Below, one piece after another: positions 1-9,806 of a stretch of DNA of 61,715 nt. The notes under the pieces were generated by a model, which searched no databases, had not been told where the DNA came from, and worked only from the letters and a program-made list of their open reading frames with translations. The first letter of the stretch is position 1. Each line of letters begins with the position of its first letter. The DNA is from Nostoc sp. CMAA1605 (GTDB lineage Bacteria; Cyanobacteriota; Cyanobacteriia; Cyanobacteriales; Nostocaceae), in contig NZ_PJIZ01000028.1 in the NCBI RefSeq assembly GCF_021596505.1, forward strand, positions 1 to 61,715. The letters are read 5' to 3'. Position numbers and translations under genes: made by a program.

Positions 1-2337
1 ATTTACCTTCGACTTGGCGAATAGCTACTTCTTGCTCACCCCAGCATCGGTCTACCTGAATGGCGACTGGTTGATTTCCAGGGATAATCAATACACTCGT
101 AGCATTGATGGCGGGGGGAGTTTCTAGTTCTGGGCTATCGTAGCGTGGACAGTTAAACTGTAGGTAATTACCGAGACGAATCAACGGCAGTGTAGCACCT
201 TGCCAGTTAATGACTTCACTACCAGAAGTAGAGATAATGTGTTCCGGTTGGAGTAAAAATAGTTCTGCGACGACATCCGTGGGGAAGGCTAATAGCATCT
301 TGTTGCTTTCGACTAACAAGACTCGCGCCATAGATAAAGTAAACGGTACGGATAGGGTAAAGGTCGTTCCCACACCTGGTTTAGTATCAACTTTAATGTC
401 GCCACGCACTAGTTTCAGATTATTACGCACGACATCCATCCCCACACCACGGCCAGATAAGGCGGTGACTTGCTCGGAGGTGCTGAACCCTGGTTCAAAG
501 ATGAGTGATAATAGTTCCTCATCGGTGGCTTGAGTGAGTAAGGCTTCATCTATACCCATAGTCATTGCACGGGAGCGAATTTTGTCTATGGGAATACCCC
601 GCCCATCATCACGCATAGTAATGAGGGTGCGATTATTTTGGTGAGTGGCGATGATTTCAATTAAACCTTGTTCTGGTTTACCGAGGGAGCGACGGGTGGC
701 TGGTTCTTCTATACCATGATCGAAGGCATTTCGCAACAGGTGCATGAGTGGATCATTTAATGCTTCTAAAATGCTGCGTTCGATGAGGGTATCGCCACCT
801 TTAACTTGTAACTGGACATTTTGCCGTATTCGACATTTAAATCGCGGATAGCTCTGGGAAAACGCTCGACTAAATCCGAAATAGGACGCATTCGGATATG
901 GTTGAGTTTAGTTTGGAGTTGTTTGGATGTTTTATTGAGTTTGCGTGCAATTTGGTCGGTGTCGTCTACACTCAGTTGTATGTCGGTGGAGACTTCTTGG
1001 ACTTGGACAATGGTTTCCATCACCGATTGCGATCGCAAGTGTAACTCAGAATGGGGATGTTCTCCATTTTGGGTTGAGGACTGGCTCACCGAGATAAAAT
1101 TCCTGGCAGACATTTGTTGATAAGCTGTCCGCAATTCTTGGTTTTCTCGCTCTAATGTCCGCACACGCTGATTTAAATTCCGCACTAATTTGCGTAGTCT
1201 TTCCAATTGTGAATTAACGCCATTGCGCTGCACAATTAATTCGCCAAATAAATCATTAATTTGCTCTAATTGTTTGGTGGGAATTCTCACAGAATTCTCT
1301 TGTTGATATTCCCTATCTTTATTCACAATTGCAGGCTCATTTTTCGCCTCTATACTAGAAGTTTCTAGTGCAGTTTCTTCGGCAAATAAAGTATTAATGC
1401 TAGCAAAATCAACGGCGGCTAATTCATGGTTGATATTGTCATTTTGGTAAACTAAATCGGCTGTGACTAACTCTGTGGCTGGAACATCAAAATCAGATAA
1501 TTCCGCAGGCTCAGGAGAGATGACAGGCTGAATTTCCGGTGGTTGAGAGAGAGTTGCTAAATCATCGATAGCCAGTGTAGTTGGTAAATTATCCCGTTGA
1601 TTAGTTAATACCAAAGCTTGCGATCGCCGCCATGATTTTAATGCTAAATGGGCAACTTGGGGAATGCGATCGCCTGTCGCATTTTCTATATGCAATCTAA
1701 TCGATTCACATAGTTGAGTGAAAGCCGTCAGTTGCAACATTTCCCCTAAACCGCCCAATTCCGCCGCCAGAGTAGCAACTTCTGTTTGTAAATCTAGCTC
1801 GTCGGGTGCTGCTAACAAAGATTCTAAACGCTCTAAACATTCATTTACTTCTGTTTCAAACAGCAGGGGAACAATATCTTGTCCTTCATCCGTAGATAAA
1901 ATAGTCGCTGCATCTTCTGGGGTGGGATCGCCGAGACGACTATGTAATTCATCAAAAACCGGATAGCAAAAAGTTGCTAACCATTGTTCTTCAATAGCGT
2001 TTCCTTCTCCTAGTAAAGTCACAATTTGCCGTAACCAATCCACAGCAGCGAGCAGAGAATTTTGCAATTGCGTATCAATTACTAAAGATTTTTTACTAGT
2101 TTTTAAAACCTTAAAAGAATCTTCCAAACGATGGGCTAAATCACTCAACACCTTAAAACCCATCATACCTGCCCCCCCTTTAATCGAGTGAGCAGCCCTC
2201 AAAGCCCCATTAATTTTCTCAGCATCAATGCGGTGACTAGTGTCAATTTCTAATAACACCCCTTCCAGGGTATTAATATAATCTGTGGCTTCTTCCAGAA
2301 ATTGCATCTGGATTTCTAATTCTTTATTTTTGGACAT
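1..2337 (-). pseudogene. CheA-type chemotaxis histidine kinase, frameshifted, 3' end outside window
   Basis: Chemotaxis kinase that would autophosphorylate on its HPt histidine and pass phosphate to the CheY-like regulators of the same operon. The first frame (766-2337, 523 aa) has an N-terminal HPt domain with His50 in an AAHSIKGGAG context, a long linker, and a coiled dimerisation region. It then runs into a premature stop. Reading on in the next frame from about position 822 down to 1 gives an uninterrupted kinase: N box (HLLRNAFDHG), G1 box (DDGRGI), G2 box (GRGVGMD) and the start of a CheW-like domain. A run of four T at 819-822 (four A in the coding strand) explains the shift if one base is missing. 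It is last in a PatA-CheY-CheW-MCP-CheA order. A C-terminal receiver domain is common in this family but lies outside the window. Either a real null allele or a sequence error. Confidence 0.9.
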
Positions 2338-2437
2338 AGTAGTTAGTTAATAGTCATTAGTCATTAGTCAACAGTCAACAGTCATTAGAATAAAATCTAC
2401 CTTGTCTACCAGTCCCCAGTCCCCAGTCCCCAGTCCC

Positions 2438-4684
2438 CTAACTCACCTTAAACGTCCCCACAGTTTCCTGTAACTGATGGGAAATTGTTACGGTTTGTTG
2501 CAGAGATTGGGCGACTAGGTGGGAGGAGTCGCTGGTGCGTTTTGACAACTTGGCGATGTCTTGCATGAGTTTGTTGACGGTTTGTGAGGTTTCTACTTGG
2601 GAAACTGTGGCGGAGGAAATTGACTGAATTAGTGAGTCGATTTGCTGTGATACTTCTAAAATCTGACTGAGGCTTTGCTTGGCTTCTTCAACAATTTGTG
2701 TACCTGCCACTACTTGGGTAGTACCAATTTCAATGGATTGTACTACTTCGCTGGTTTCTCTTTGGATGTTTTCTACTATATATTCAATTTCTTGGGTAGC
2801 TGATGCACTTCTGGCGGCTAGTTCGCCGATTTCTTCAGCAACTACGGCAAAACCTTGTCCTTCTTCTCCGGCGCGTGCGGCTTCAATGCTGGCGTTAATG
2901 GCTAGGAGGTTGGTTTGGGTGGCAATTTGGTTAATGATGGAGACTACGCGGGAAATTTGTTGTGAGGCTTCCCCTAAACGTCTGACTTTTCGGGAGGTTT
3001 CACCGACGGTTTCCCGTAAAGATAGAATGTTCTGTACGGTTAAATCCATTGCTTGTCCGCTTTTCATGGCGGTGTTGGCTGCATGGGTGGCGACAACGGC
3101 GGCTTGTTGCGCGCTATTGGCTACAGCTTGCATGGAATGAGTCATGTTATCTACTGCATCTAGGGTGCGGTTGATTTCCGCCGCTTGGATGAGAGATGCT
3201 TCGGCGAGTTGGCGAATTGCGCCTTCATTAGAACCAATGGCTGTATTTAATTGATTTGCAGCTTGCTTAACTTGGGTGACGATATCGCGGAGACTTTCGA
3301 CAATGGAGTTGAAAAAGTCGGCAACAGTACCGATTTCTCCGGTTGTTACGTCGGCGCGGACTGTTAAATCACCTCTAGCTGCGCCTTCGACGTTACTGAG
3401 GAGTTCTAACAGTTGCATTTGTAGTGCTGCTTGTCCTTCGCTGCTCAAGTCGTGGGTGATAATAGTTCTTGGTTTGGCTAAAATCTGTAAATGTTCTCCG
3501 ACTTGGTTGATATTAGCCGCTAAAACTCCTAATTCATCGGTGGCTTTGACTTCTACGCGGGTGTCAAATTCCCCGCCACTGAGCTTAGTTAAGGCGGCGT
3601 TCGCTGTATTAAGATGTTCTAAACTACGCTTGGCTAACCAAGCTGCGATCGCACCTACTAAAGCATCGGTAATTACTGCACCAATTACTATAATCCACAG
3701 TAATTGTCTTTGGGGTTGCCACAAAACTGTGGCATCTGTAGTTAATAAAACCTGCCAATTCAGGTTAGGTAAACCTTCTAGTAATGGTGATGGTACAAAA
3801 CTATAAAGTTTACCGTTGTTAATCAGACTATCAGCTTTTTGACGAGTTAAAAGTGTTGCTAATTCAGGCTTGGCGGTTTTTGCTGGGTTGCCTAATAATT
3901 TTTGGTCTGTACTCAGAAAGACTTTGCCTGATGAGTCTAGTAAACTGTAAGTGTAACCATCGGCGACATAATTTTTCATCGCCGTTTCGAGAGATTTGAT
4001 AGGTAATCGCGCTCTCACCACAGCGATAGTTTCATCGGTGACTGCATCTTTTACTGGTGCAGCTAGGTAAATATTTTTTGTGTCCGGTTGACTAATAACA
4101 GGTGTATTTTTTTGGATTGTTGTTTGAAAATAAGTCTGATATTTTTCTGTATCTAATGGTTCACCAGTAGATTGAACAATGACTCTACCTTCTGTATCAA
4201 ATACAGCGATGCTGTCATAGTTAGGATTCACCTGAATGATTTGATTGAGGAGTGCTTGTTTTTGGGCATCCGTGGTAATGTTTCTTACCTGAACATTCGT
4301 TAAGAAGGGTAAATTAGCTAGAGTTTGAATATCTTGATAACGTTCTAGAATGTATCTATTAACTGTGTTAGCTACAGATGCGGCTTCGTCTTGTTGCGTC
4401 TTGGTGACTTGCTGCGTGATAGATTTATTTAACACATTATAGGCGATCGCACCGATGGTAACTATAGGTATTGTGCCGATAGCGATCGCTAAAATTACAG
4501 CTTTGGTTTTTAAACTCAGATGCTGCACATAATTCACTAAATTATTAACAACATTCCGACTATTTTTTTGATTCTGAGACACACTAGGTAGTTTAACTAT
4601 ACTAGTTGTATTTTGGGGATTCACAATAAATGATTGTTCATTTTCCGAATCTCCACTCTCAGCCATGTTAGTTTTATGAAACAT
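2438..4684 (-). CDS. Methyl-accepting chemotaxis protein with periplasmic Cache-like sensor
   Basis: Membrane chemoreceptor signalling to CheA through CheW. 748 aa: a cytoplasmic N-terminus, a first transmembrane segment at about residues 62-86, a periplasmic region of about 240 residues resembling a double Cache domain, a second transmembrane segment at about 327-352, HAMP, and a C-terminal methyl-accepting signalling domain with the conserved hairpin tip ([15 protein letters not shown]). It follows cheW with a 58-bp gap and precedes cheA. The receptor has no bilin-binding GAF domains, so it resembles the hormogonium motility receptor (HmpD type) more than the phototaxis receptors (PixJ/PtxD type); that assignment is inference from domain layout. 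A second ATG lies at codon 7. The intergenic space before cheA (2341-2437) is filled with short tandem repeats. Confidence 0.93.
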   Translation of the reverse strand: MFHKTNMAESGDSENEQSFIVNPQNTTSIVKLPSVSQNQKNSRNVVNNLVNYVQHLSLKTKAVILAIAIGTIPIVTIGAIAYNVLNKSITQQVTKTQQDEAASVANTVNRYILERYQDIQTLANLPFLTNVQVRNITTDAQKQALLNQIIQVNPNYDSIAVFDTEGRVIVQSTGEPLDTEKYQTYFQTTIQKNTPVISQPDTKNIYLAAPVKDAVTDETIAVVRARLPIKSLETAMKNYVADGYTYSLLDSSGKVFLSTDQKLLGNPAKTAKPELATLLTRQKADSLINNGKLYSFVPSPLLEGLPNLNWQVLLTTDATVLWQPQRQLLWIIVIGAVITDALVGAIAAWLAKRSLEHLNTANAALTKLSGGEFDTRVEVKATDELGVLAANINQVGEHLQILAKPRTIITHDLSSEGQAALQMQLLELLSNVEGAARGDLTVRADVTTGEIGTVADFFNSIVESLRDIVTQVKQAANQLNTAIGSNEGAIRQLAEASLIQAAEINRTLDAVDNMTHSMQAVANSAQQAAVVATHAANTAMKSGQAMDLTVQNILSLRETVGETSRKVRRLGEASQQISRVVSIINQIATQTNLLAINASIEAARAGEEGQGFAVVAEEIGELAARSASATQEIEYIVENIQRETSEVVQSIEIGTTQVVAGTQIVEEAKQSLSQILEVSQQIDSLIQSISSATVSQVETSQTVNKLMQDIAKLSKRTSDSSHLVAQSLQQTVTISHQLQETVGTFKVS

Positions 4685-4742
4685 AACGTAATTTTCCTAA
4701 ATAAGTAAAGAGAACACAAAACAATTTCTCTAGTTGCAGTCA

Positions 4743-5243
4743 CTAATTACTATATAGAACTGATGATTTTATAATCGCTTTTGCATCTAACACTAAAAAC
4801 ACTTCTTCTGGCTGGGCAATACAACCTTGCAAATATGGTACTAAACTAGATGCCACCTGTCCTATAGGAGAACGAATTTCATCAGGCATGAATTTAGCTA
4901 TACCTTTGATTTCCTGTACCACTAACCCTAAAATCAGTGATTCCACTTTAATCACAATAATATTGTATTGTCGCCATCTATTATCTAAAGATTCTAAATT
5001 CAGCATTCTTGGTAAATCAATCGTCCATATAATGCGGCTACGCCAATTCATTAAACCTAAAATACAGGTAGGCATATTAGGCATAGGAGTAATCGCATCC
5101 ACAGGTAAAACCACTGCCTCTTGTGTGAAATTCATGGATAAAATAGCAGCAGATTGTTGATTTAGCTGAAACTTGAGATAAGTATCTCCGACTTTATTTT
5201 GATGATTATTTATGGTCAAAATAGATTTATGGTTATTATTCAT
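4743..5243 (-). CDS. CheW-like adaptor protein
   Basis: Cytoplasmic scaffold that couples the receptor to the CheA kinase. 166 aa, one CheW-like domain covering most of the protein; the typical CheW elements are visible (LGLMNWRSRIIWTIDL in the middle, LGLVVQEIKGI and a C-terminal LVPYLQGCI stretch). The start lies 4 bp downstream of the CheY gene, so translation is probably coupled. Such short CheW proteins occur in every cyanobacterial pil/hmp/pix-like operon. No oddity seen. Confidence 0.92.
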   Translation of the reverse strand: MNNNHKSILTINNHQNKVGDTYLKFQLNQQSAAILSMNFTQEAVVLPVDAITPMPNMPTCILGLMNWRSRIIWTIDLPRMLNLESLDNRWRQYNIIVIKVESLILGLVVQEIKGIAKFMPDEIRSPIGQVASSLVPYLQGCIAQPEEVFLVLDAKAIIKSSVLYSN

Positions 5244-5247
5244 TTAT

Positions 5248-5625
5248 TTAATTCACAACTGATTTAATAGTATGCAGCAGATGTTCACGAGTATATGGTT
5301 TAGTTATATAGGCATTAGCACCTTGTCTCATCGCCCATAAACGATCAATTGGTTGGTTTTTAGAACTACAAATAATTATAGGCACTTTTGCTGTGACAGG
5401 ATTTTTCTTTAAAGAGCGACATAATTCAAAACCACTCATTTCGGGCATAACTACATCACTAACAATGACATCTGGCTGATATAATAAAGCCTTTTCCATA
5501 GCTTCTTTTGCACTACCAGATTTAATCACGTTATAACCACTCTCTTGAAGATAATGGCTCATCAGTTCTAATTCACTAGGCGAATCTTCCACAATTAAAA
5601 TTGTCCCAACTAAAGTTAAGTTCAC
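5248..5625 (-). CDS. CheY-like single-domain response regulator
   Basis: 125 aa, a single receiver domain: acidic pair near residue 15 (VEDSPSELE), phosphoacceptor Asp in VSDVVMPEMSG near residue 57, Thr/Ser switch region (IICSSK) and the conserved Lys in ITKPYTREHL near residue 110. It corresponds to the PilH/HmpB position of cyanobacterial type IV pilus chemotaxis operons, between the PatA-type regulator and CheW. It is separated from the upstream PatA-type gene by a 7-bp tandem repeat block of about 90 bp, so it may have its own promoter or be read through from the upstream gene. Confidence 0.93.
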   Translation of the reverse strand: MNLTLVGTILIVEDSPSELELMSHYLQESGYNVIKSGSAKEAMEKALLYQPDVIVSDVVMPEMSGFELCRSLKKNPVTAKVPIIICSSKNQPIDRLWAMRQGANAYITKPYTREHLLHTIKSVVN

Positions 5626-5640
5626 AGTTAAGTCTCCTGT

Positions 5641-5752
5641 TTAGTCAATAGTCAATAGTCATTACTCATTACTCATTACTCATTACTCATTACTCATTAC
5701 TCATTACTCATTACTCATTACTCATTACTCATTACTCATTACTCATTACTTC
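5641..5752. repeat. 7-bp tandem repeat (ACTCATT class), about 13 copies
   Basis: Between the PatA-type regulator and the CheY gene, a heptanucleotide of the type CATTACT repeats about 13 times without interruption, preceded by two degenerate units (GTCAATA). This is the short tandemly repeated repetitive sequence class known from heterocystous cyanobacteria. Copy number is likely variable between strains. Confidence 0.95.
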
Positions 5753-5775
5753 TCTCCCTCGTCTCCCCTAAAAAC

Positions 5776-6822
5776 CTACCCCAAATGCTTAAATACCATC
5801 TTCAATAAATCTGATTGATTAAAAGGTTTGGTTAAATAACCTGAAGCTCTCACCATTTTGGCTTTTGCTCTGTCAATAAATCCTGTTCTTCCTGTCACCA
5901 TAATAATTGGCGTATTTTTGAACGCTGAATGTCTCCGCAGTAAAGAACATAATTCATAACCATCTAAATTAGGCATCTCTACATCTAAAAGAATTAAGTC
6001 TGGCTTACTACGGAGAATTTGCATTAAAGCCTTAACAGGATCATTAATAGTAACAACTGCAAAAACGTTTTCATCTAAAAAACTTTTGATAGAATTCAAG
6101 ACTGTTTGACTATCATCTATACAAGCAATAGTATATAAACTTCTTCTCACTAATCGAGGAGTTTGTACTGATTCTACAGGGTTGGGTTTAATTACTGGTG
6201 GCTCATTCTCTGGCTGTGGTTGAGCGTTTGATTGATTATTAGCAGTAGAAATTGGACTACCCGCACTATTCGGTGTAGATGGAATACGTTGACGGGTGCG
6301 TAACTGCTTTTGACAATGTTCAACTAATAACCGTAAATCTAAATAACAAAATTTTGGTAATTCTTCCCAAGCCTGTTCAGGATAAAATTCATAGCTTCCC
6401 TCTTTTAATACTAGAAATGATTCCAGCACTTCTTTTGCTAATTCTTCTATCAAGATAGCTGATTGTTTAGCGGTAATATAATTTTGATTTACTAACCAAC
6501 AAATCGCTTGGTAATCAGCATAGTCCAAAGACTGACTTTCATCTTGGGGTTCAAACATCAAGCGCATCTGCACTCGCGTTGCACTGTTGAGATTAGGAAC
6601 TCTTTGGCTCAACCTCCGCAGATGACTATCTAGACGCTCAAATAGTTTATCTGAGTATGAAGCATAAGTGAGTTTACCTTGCTCTAGATTAATTGTCCAA
6701 AAAGCCGTTTCAGAAAATATACGTAGACATCCAGTAGCATGGCGACTGGTTAGCTGTGCTAATAAAGATATAGGATGTAGCTTCTGGATTAATCTGTAGT
6801 TACTTATAGGAGTTGTGTTCAT
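5776..6822 (-). CDS. PatA-family response regulator (PATAN domain plus receiver)
   Basis: 348 aa. The N-terminal half is a PATAN/DUF4388 domain (LLAQLTSRHATGCLRI near residue 20; a helical extension to about residue 185). A Pro/Asn/Gln-rich linker at about 188-220 leads to a C-terminal receiver domain (ACIDDSQ, LILLDVEMPNLDGYE with the phospho-Asp, VTGRTG, LTKPF). The same architecture is found in PatA, PilG/HmpA, PixG and TaxP1. Being first in a PatA-CheY-CheW-MCP-CheA operon, it is expected to be one of the two output regulators acting on type IV pili motility or hormogonium behaviour. Which paralogous locus this is cannot be told from the sequence alone. Confidence 0.92.
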   Translation of the reverse strand: MNTTPISNYRLIQKLHPISLLAQLTSRHATGCLRIFSETAFWTINLEQGKLTYASYSDKLFERLDSHLRRLSQRVPNLNSATRVQMRLMFEPQDESQSLDYADYQAICWLVNQNYITAKQSAILIEELAKEVLESFLVLKEGSYEFYPEQAWEELPKFCYLDLRLLVEHCQKQLRTRQRIPSTPNSAGSPISTANNQSNAQPQPENEPPVIKPNPVESVQTPRLVRRSLYTIACIDDSQTVLNSIKSFLDENVFAVVTINDPVKALMQILRSKPDLILLDVEMPNLDGYELCSLLRRHSAFKNTPIIMVTGRTGFIDRAKAKMVRASGYLTKPFNQSDLLKMVFKHLG

Positions 6823-7535
6823 TTTGCCTTGATCTTAGCTAAATGTGTTTAGCAGTTTTACCACAATTCCTAGCAAGGATCAGTTAATAGTTGTTTGTAA
6901 TTTTAAATACAAATTTTTGAACCCAAGATTTGTGGCTAAACTCGATGAAAACCATGTGTCAGCTATTGTGAATGCAGCCAATTGTACAGAAATTAATAGT
7001 CAATGAGTAGAATTCAGTCAAAAAAAGGTAAAGCTTCCCAATAGCCATATACCTTATGAGTAACTTTTAATTCATAACCACTGAAATAATAATGCAAAAT
7101 TAACAGAATTTAACTTACTGTATATCAGTATTAATACTTAAAATTTTTCTAATTACTTCATTTCAGGCTAATTCGGAAAATTGCTTCCGTAAAAACACTG
7201 TATTTTACCAGAATCATTACCCAGGATTATAGTTGTTTCCAATATCTGGCTAAATTCTTCTTAAACATGAGTTTCCAACGGAGGTACACCCGCAGGAAGG
7301 GCGAAAGCAACAAAGTGAAGCTAGGAATATAGGAAGTTTTAACCTAGAGTTACGAGGCAATTCTTAGACGAAAATCCGAAATAATACTTACGTTAAAATA
7401 AAGTTATCGATTCTTTAATTACTGCGATCGCCCTGCAACGTTCTCTAATATCAGTCAGTCGCAACGAAAATGTTTTTACCGAAACAGGGGTTGTAATCTT
7501 TAATCCTTGGTCTATTTGATAGATTGCTGTGATTC
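6823..7535. other. Intergenic region without recognisable gene
   Basis: About 710 bp between two minus-strand genes. Most is AT-rich and presumably holds the promoter of the chemotaxis operon near its left end. One block at about 7268-7345 is clearly richer in G and C, with purine-rich strings (GGAGG, GCAGGAAGGGCG, CTAGGAATATAGG) and a partial inverted repeat CTAGG/CCTAG. It may be a leader or small RNA; I recognise no known riboswitch. One HIP1 site lies near 7425. Confidence 0.5.
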
Positions 7536-7568
7536 AGATACCCGACTTTTTGAGAAAGTCGGGTATCT
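7536..7568. terminator. Perfect 14-bp stem-loop downstream of hpnH
   Basis: AGATACCCGACTTT, loop TTGAG, then its exact complement. It lies 20 bp beyond the hpnH stop and is the probable transcript end. There is no long T run. A sister hairpin with the same stem theme is at 27801-27833. Confidence 0.75.
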
Positions 7569-7587
7569 ATAGGAATCCGCTTTGAAA

Positions 7588-8604
7588 CTACTTCCCGAAC
7601 ACTGTCCCTAAAGAACGGGCGATGTTTTGCGGCTGCATAGCATCCATCGCAGCTGTTGGTTCATAGCCGCAGTGAACCATACAATCAGCACATTTAGGAT
7701 TACCACTAGCACGGCCATATTTACTCCAGTCGGTTGATTCGAGTAATTCCTTGAAGGTGTTGTAATATCCTTCATTTAATAAATAACAAGGCTTTTGCCA
7801 ACCTAAAACGCTGTAACTAGGACTACCCCAAGGTGTGCATTCATAGTCTTTTTCACCGATGAGAAAATCTAGGAATAGGGGGTTGTGGTTGAAATTCCAG
7901 TTTTTCTGACCAGATTGATAAGGGGCGAGAATTTCTCTAAATAAGGCGCGGGTTTGTTCGCGTTGGAGGAAATGGTCTTGATCTGGGGCCCATTCGTAGC
8001 TGTAACCAGGGGAAATCATCATCCCATCAGTATTGAGGGTTTCTAGGAAATCAAAAAACTCCTGCATTTGTTTGGGGTCACAACCTTCAAAAATTGTGGT
8101 ATTGGTGGTGACGCGAAATCCTCTGGCTTTAGCGGCTTTGATGGCTTTAACGGCAATATCAAATACGCCTTTACGGTCTACACATTGATCATGCCATTCT
8201 CTCAATCCATCTAAATGGACGCTGAAAGTTAAATATTGAGAAGGCTGAAACTTATCGAGGCTTTTTTCTAATAACAAGCCGTTGGTACATAAATAAACAT
8301 ACTTTTTACGTTCTACTAAACCCTTGACAATTTCGTCAATTTGGGGGTGTAGTAGTGGTTCGCCACCAGGAATTGAGACTACAGGCGCGCCGCACTCATC
8401 TACAGCCGCAAAGCACTGTTCTGGAGTCAAGTTTTGCTTGAGTATTTCTGTAGGATGTTGAATTTTACCGCAACCAGAACACGCTAAATTACAGCGAAAC
8501 AGTGGTTCTAGCATCAAAACTAGAGGGAACTTTTTCCGCCCCAAAAGACGTTGAGTTACTAGATACTTACCAATGTCTATAGCTTGTTGTAGATTAATCG
8601 CCAT
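7588..8604 (-). CDS. hpnH: Adenosyl-hopene transferase HpnH (radical SAM)
   Basis: Radical SAM enzyme that adds the 5'-deoxyadenosyl group to a C30 hopene, the first step of C35 hopanoid side-chain synthesis. 338 aa, the usual family length. The [4Fe-4S] motif CxxxCxxC is at Cys38, Cys42 and Cys45 ([10 protein letters not shown]), followed by the SAM-binding GGEP motif near residue 80. A C-terminal cysteine cluster ([12 protein letters not shown]) is typical of the SPASM-like tail of HpnH. hpnA and hpnG lie nearby, supporting the pathway assignment. The gene has its own 3' hairpin and is 219 bp from hpnA. No defect seen. Confidence 0.95.
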   Translation of the reverse strand: MAINLQQAIDIGKYLVTQRLLGRKKFPLVLMLEPLFRCNLACSGCGKIQHPTEILKQNLTPEQCFAAVDECGAPVVSIPGGEPLLHPQIDEIVKGLVERKKYVYLCTNGLLLEKSLDKFQPSQYLTFSVHLDGLREWHDQCVDRKGVFDIAVKAIKAAKARGFRVTTNTTIFEGCDPKQMQEFFDFLETLNTDGMMISPGYSYEWAPDQDHFLQREQTRALFREILAPYQSGQKNWNFNHNPLFLDFLIGEKDYECTPWGSPSYSVLGWQKPCYLLNEGYYNTFKELLESTDWSKYGRASGNPKCADCMVHCGYEPTAAMDAMQPQNIARSLGTVFGK

Positions 8605-8823
8605 TTTTGTTCTTTACTCCTCTCTATATAGATCAAAGCACCATTAGGAACATAAAAGATTTGCTGTAGGTAGAAATCATCAAATATTTAAAGAGTAGAA
8701 GTACGGAAAATTAGTATAACGCTTTCAGAATTTTTGGTTAGGAGGGGACAAGGGAAGGGAAGGGGGATAAGGGAGACAAGGTAGACAAGGTAGATTTTAT
8801 AACCATGCCCAATGCCCCATGCC

Positions 8824-9806
8824 CTAATTTACATAGCCATTGGCTACAAACCAATCTACAGCGTCTTTAAGGGCGATATTGATGGGGGATTGGGGTAATC
8901 CTAATTCTTTAACGGCTTTGTCAGGATTGTAATACATTGTCTGCTGTGACATTCGCACACCATCTAGGGGAACGGAGGGGGTTTTGCCCAGAGGTGCGAG
9001 AATCTTTTCGTCAACCCAAGCGACGGTTAGAGGTAGCCAGTTGGGGACTGTGTGTTGGGGTGCGGGAATTTTTGTGATGTCTGCGAGTTGTTCTAGGAGT
9101 TGCTTGAGGGTGAGGTTTTGATGGCCTAGAATATAGCGATCGCCTCTTCTCCCCTTTTGCAATGCTAATAAATGTCCCCAAGCGACATCTCGCACATCAA
9201 TAAAGTTGAGTCCGGTGTTGACGTAGGCTGGCATTTGTCGCCGCAAAAACCGCAAGATAATTTCACCTGTGGGTGTGGGTTTAATATCTAATGCTCCAAT
9301 GGGGCTGCTAGGGTTGACAATAACGACATCTTGACCATTAGCTACGGCGTTGACGGCGACTTGTTCAGCGAGAAATTTGGATTTTTTGTAATCTCCTACC
9401 AACTTTTCCACAGGGCTTTGGTGGGTTTCATCGACAATTTCACCAGATGCACCCACACCAATAGCGGCTACGGAACTTGTATATACAGTGCGTTCAATGC
9501 CTGCTTTTTGGGCAGCATTTAACACATTGGCTGTTCCCTCGACGTTGTAACGGTAGAGTAATTCTCGGTCTTTTGCCACAGGGAATAATGGGCGGCGACA
9601 TGAAATAGATACTTGCAGCCCAGCATCTGTTGCCATAATTCTGGATGATTGAGATCACCCTTGACAATTTCCACGTCTAACCCTTGCAGATTGCTCAAGT
9701 TACTATTCGGGCGTACCAGTGCTTTGACTTGGTATCCCTGCTGCAACAATAGGCGCACTACATGAGAGCCAATAAAACCAGTTCCCCCTGTGACAAATAC
9801 TTGCAT
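8824..9806 (-). pseudogene. hpnA: Hopanoid-associated sugar epimerase HpnA, frameshifted
   Basis: NAD(P)-dependent short-chain/extended SDR family, usually placed in hopanoid side-chain clusters. The N-terminal frame (9519-9806) has the Rossmann motif GGTGFIG at residues 7-13 and breaks off after ...HYSLWQK. The second frame continues exactly at the next residue (DRELLYRYNVEGT), with the catalytic-type Tyr-x-x-x-Lys (YKKSK) and the C-terminal SDR part, ending at 8824. Joined, the protein is about 327 aa, the normal length. The break falls at a run of four T at 9571-9574 (CAAAAG in the coding strand); five would restore the frame. Its start overlaps the stop of the RND pump gene by one base (both coordinates meet at 9806), indicating an operon with it. 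Sequence error or genuine mutation cannot be decided here. Confidence 0.9.

Noticed and set aside
5641..5752. Tandem arrays considered as CRISPR
   Set aside because: Units are 7-8 bp without spacers; they are short tandem repeats, and no cas genes are present.
7268..7345. Known riboswitch
   Set aside because: I could not match it to cobalamin, TPP, glycine, SAM or guanidine consensus features by eye.
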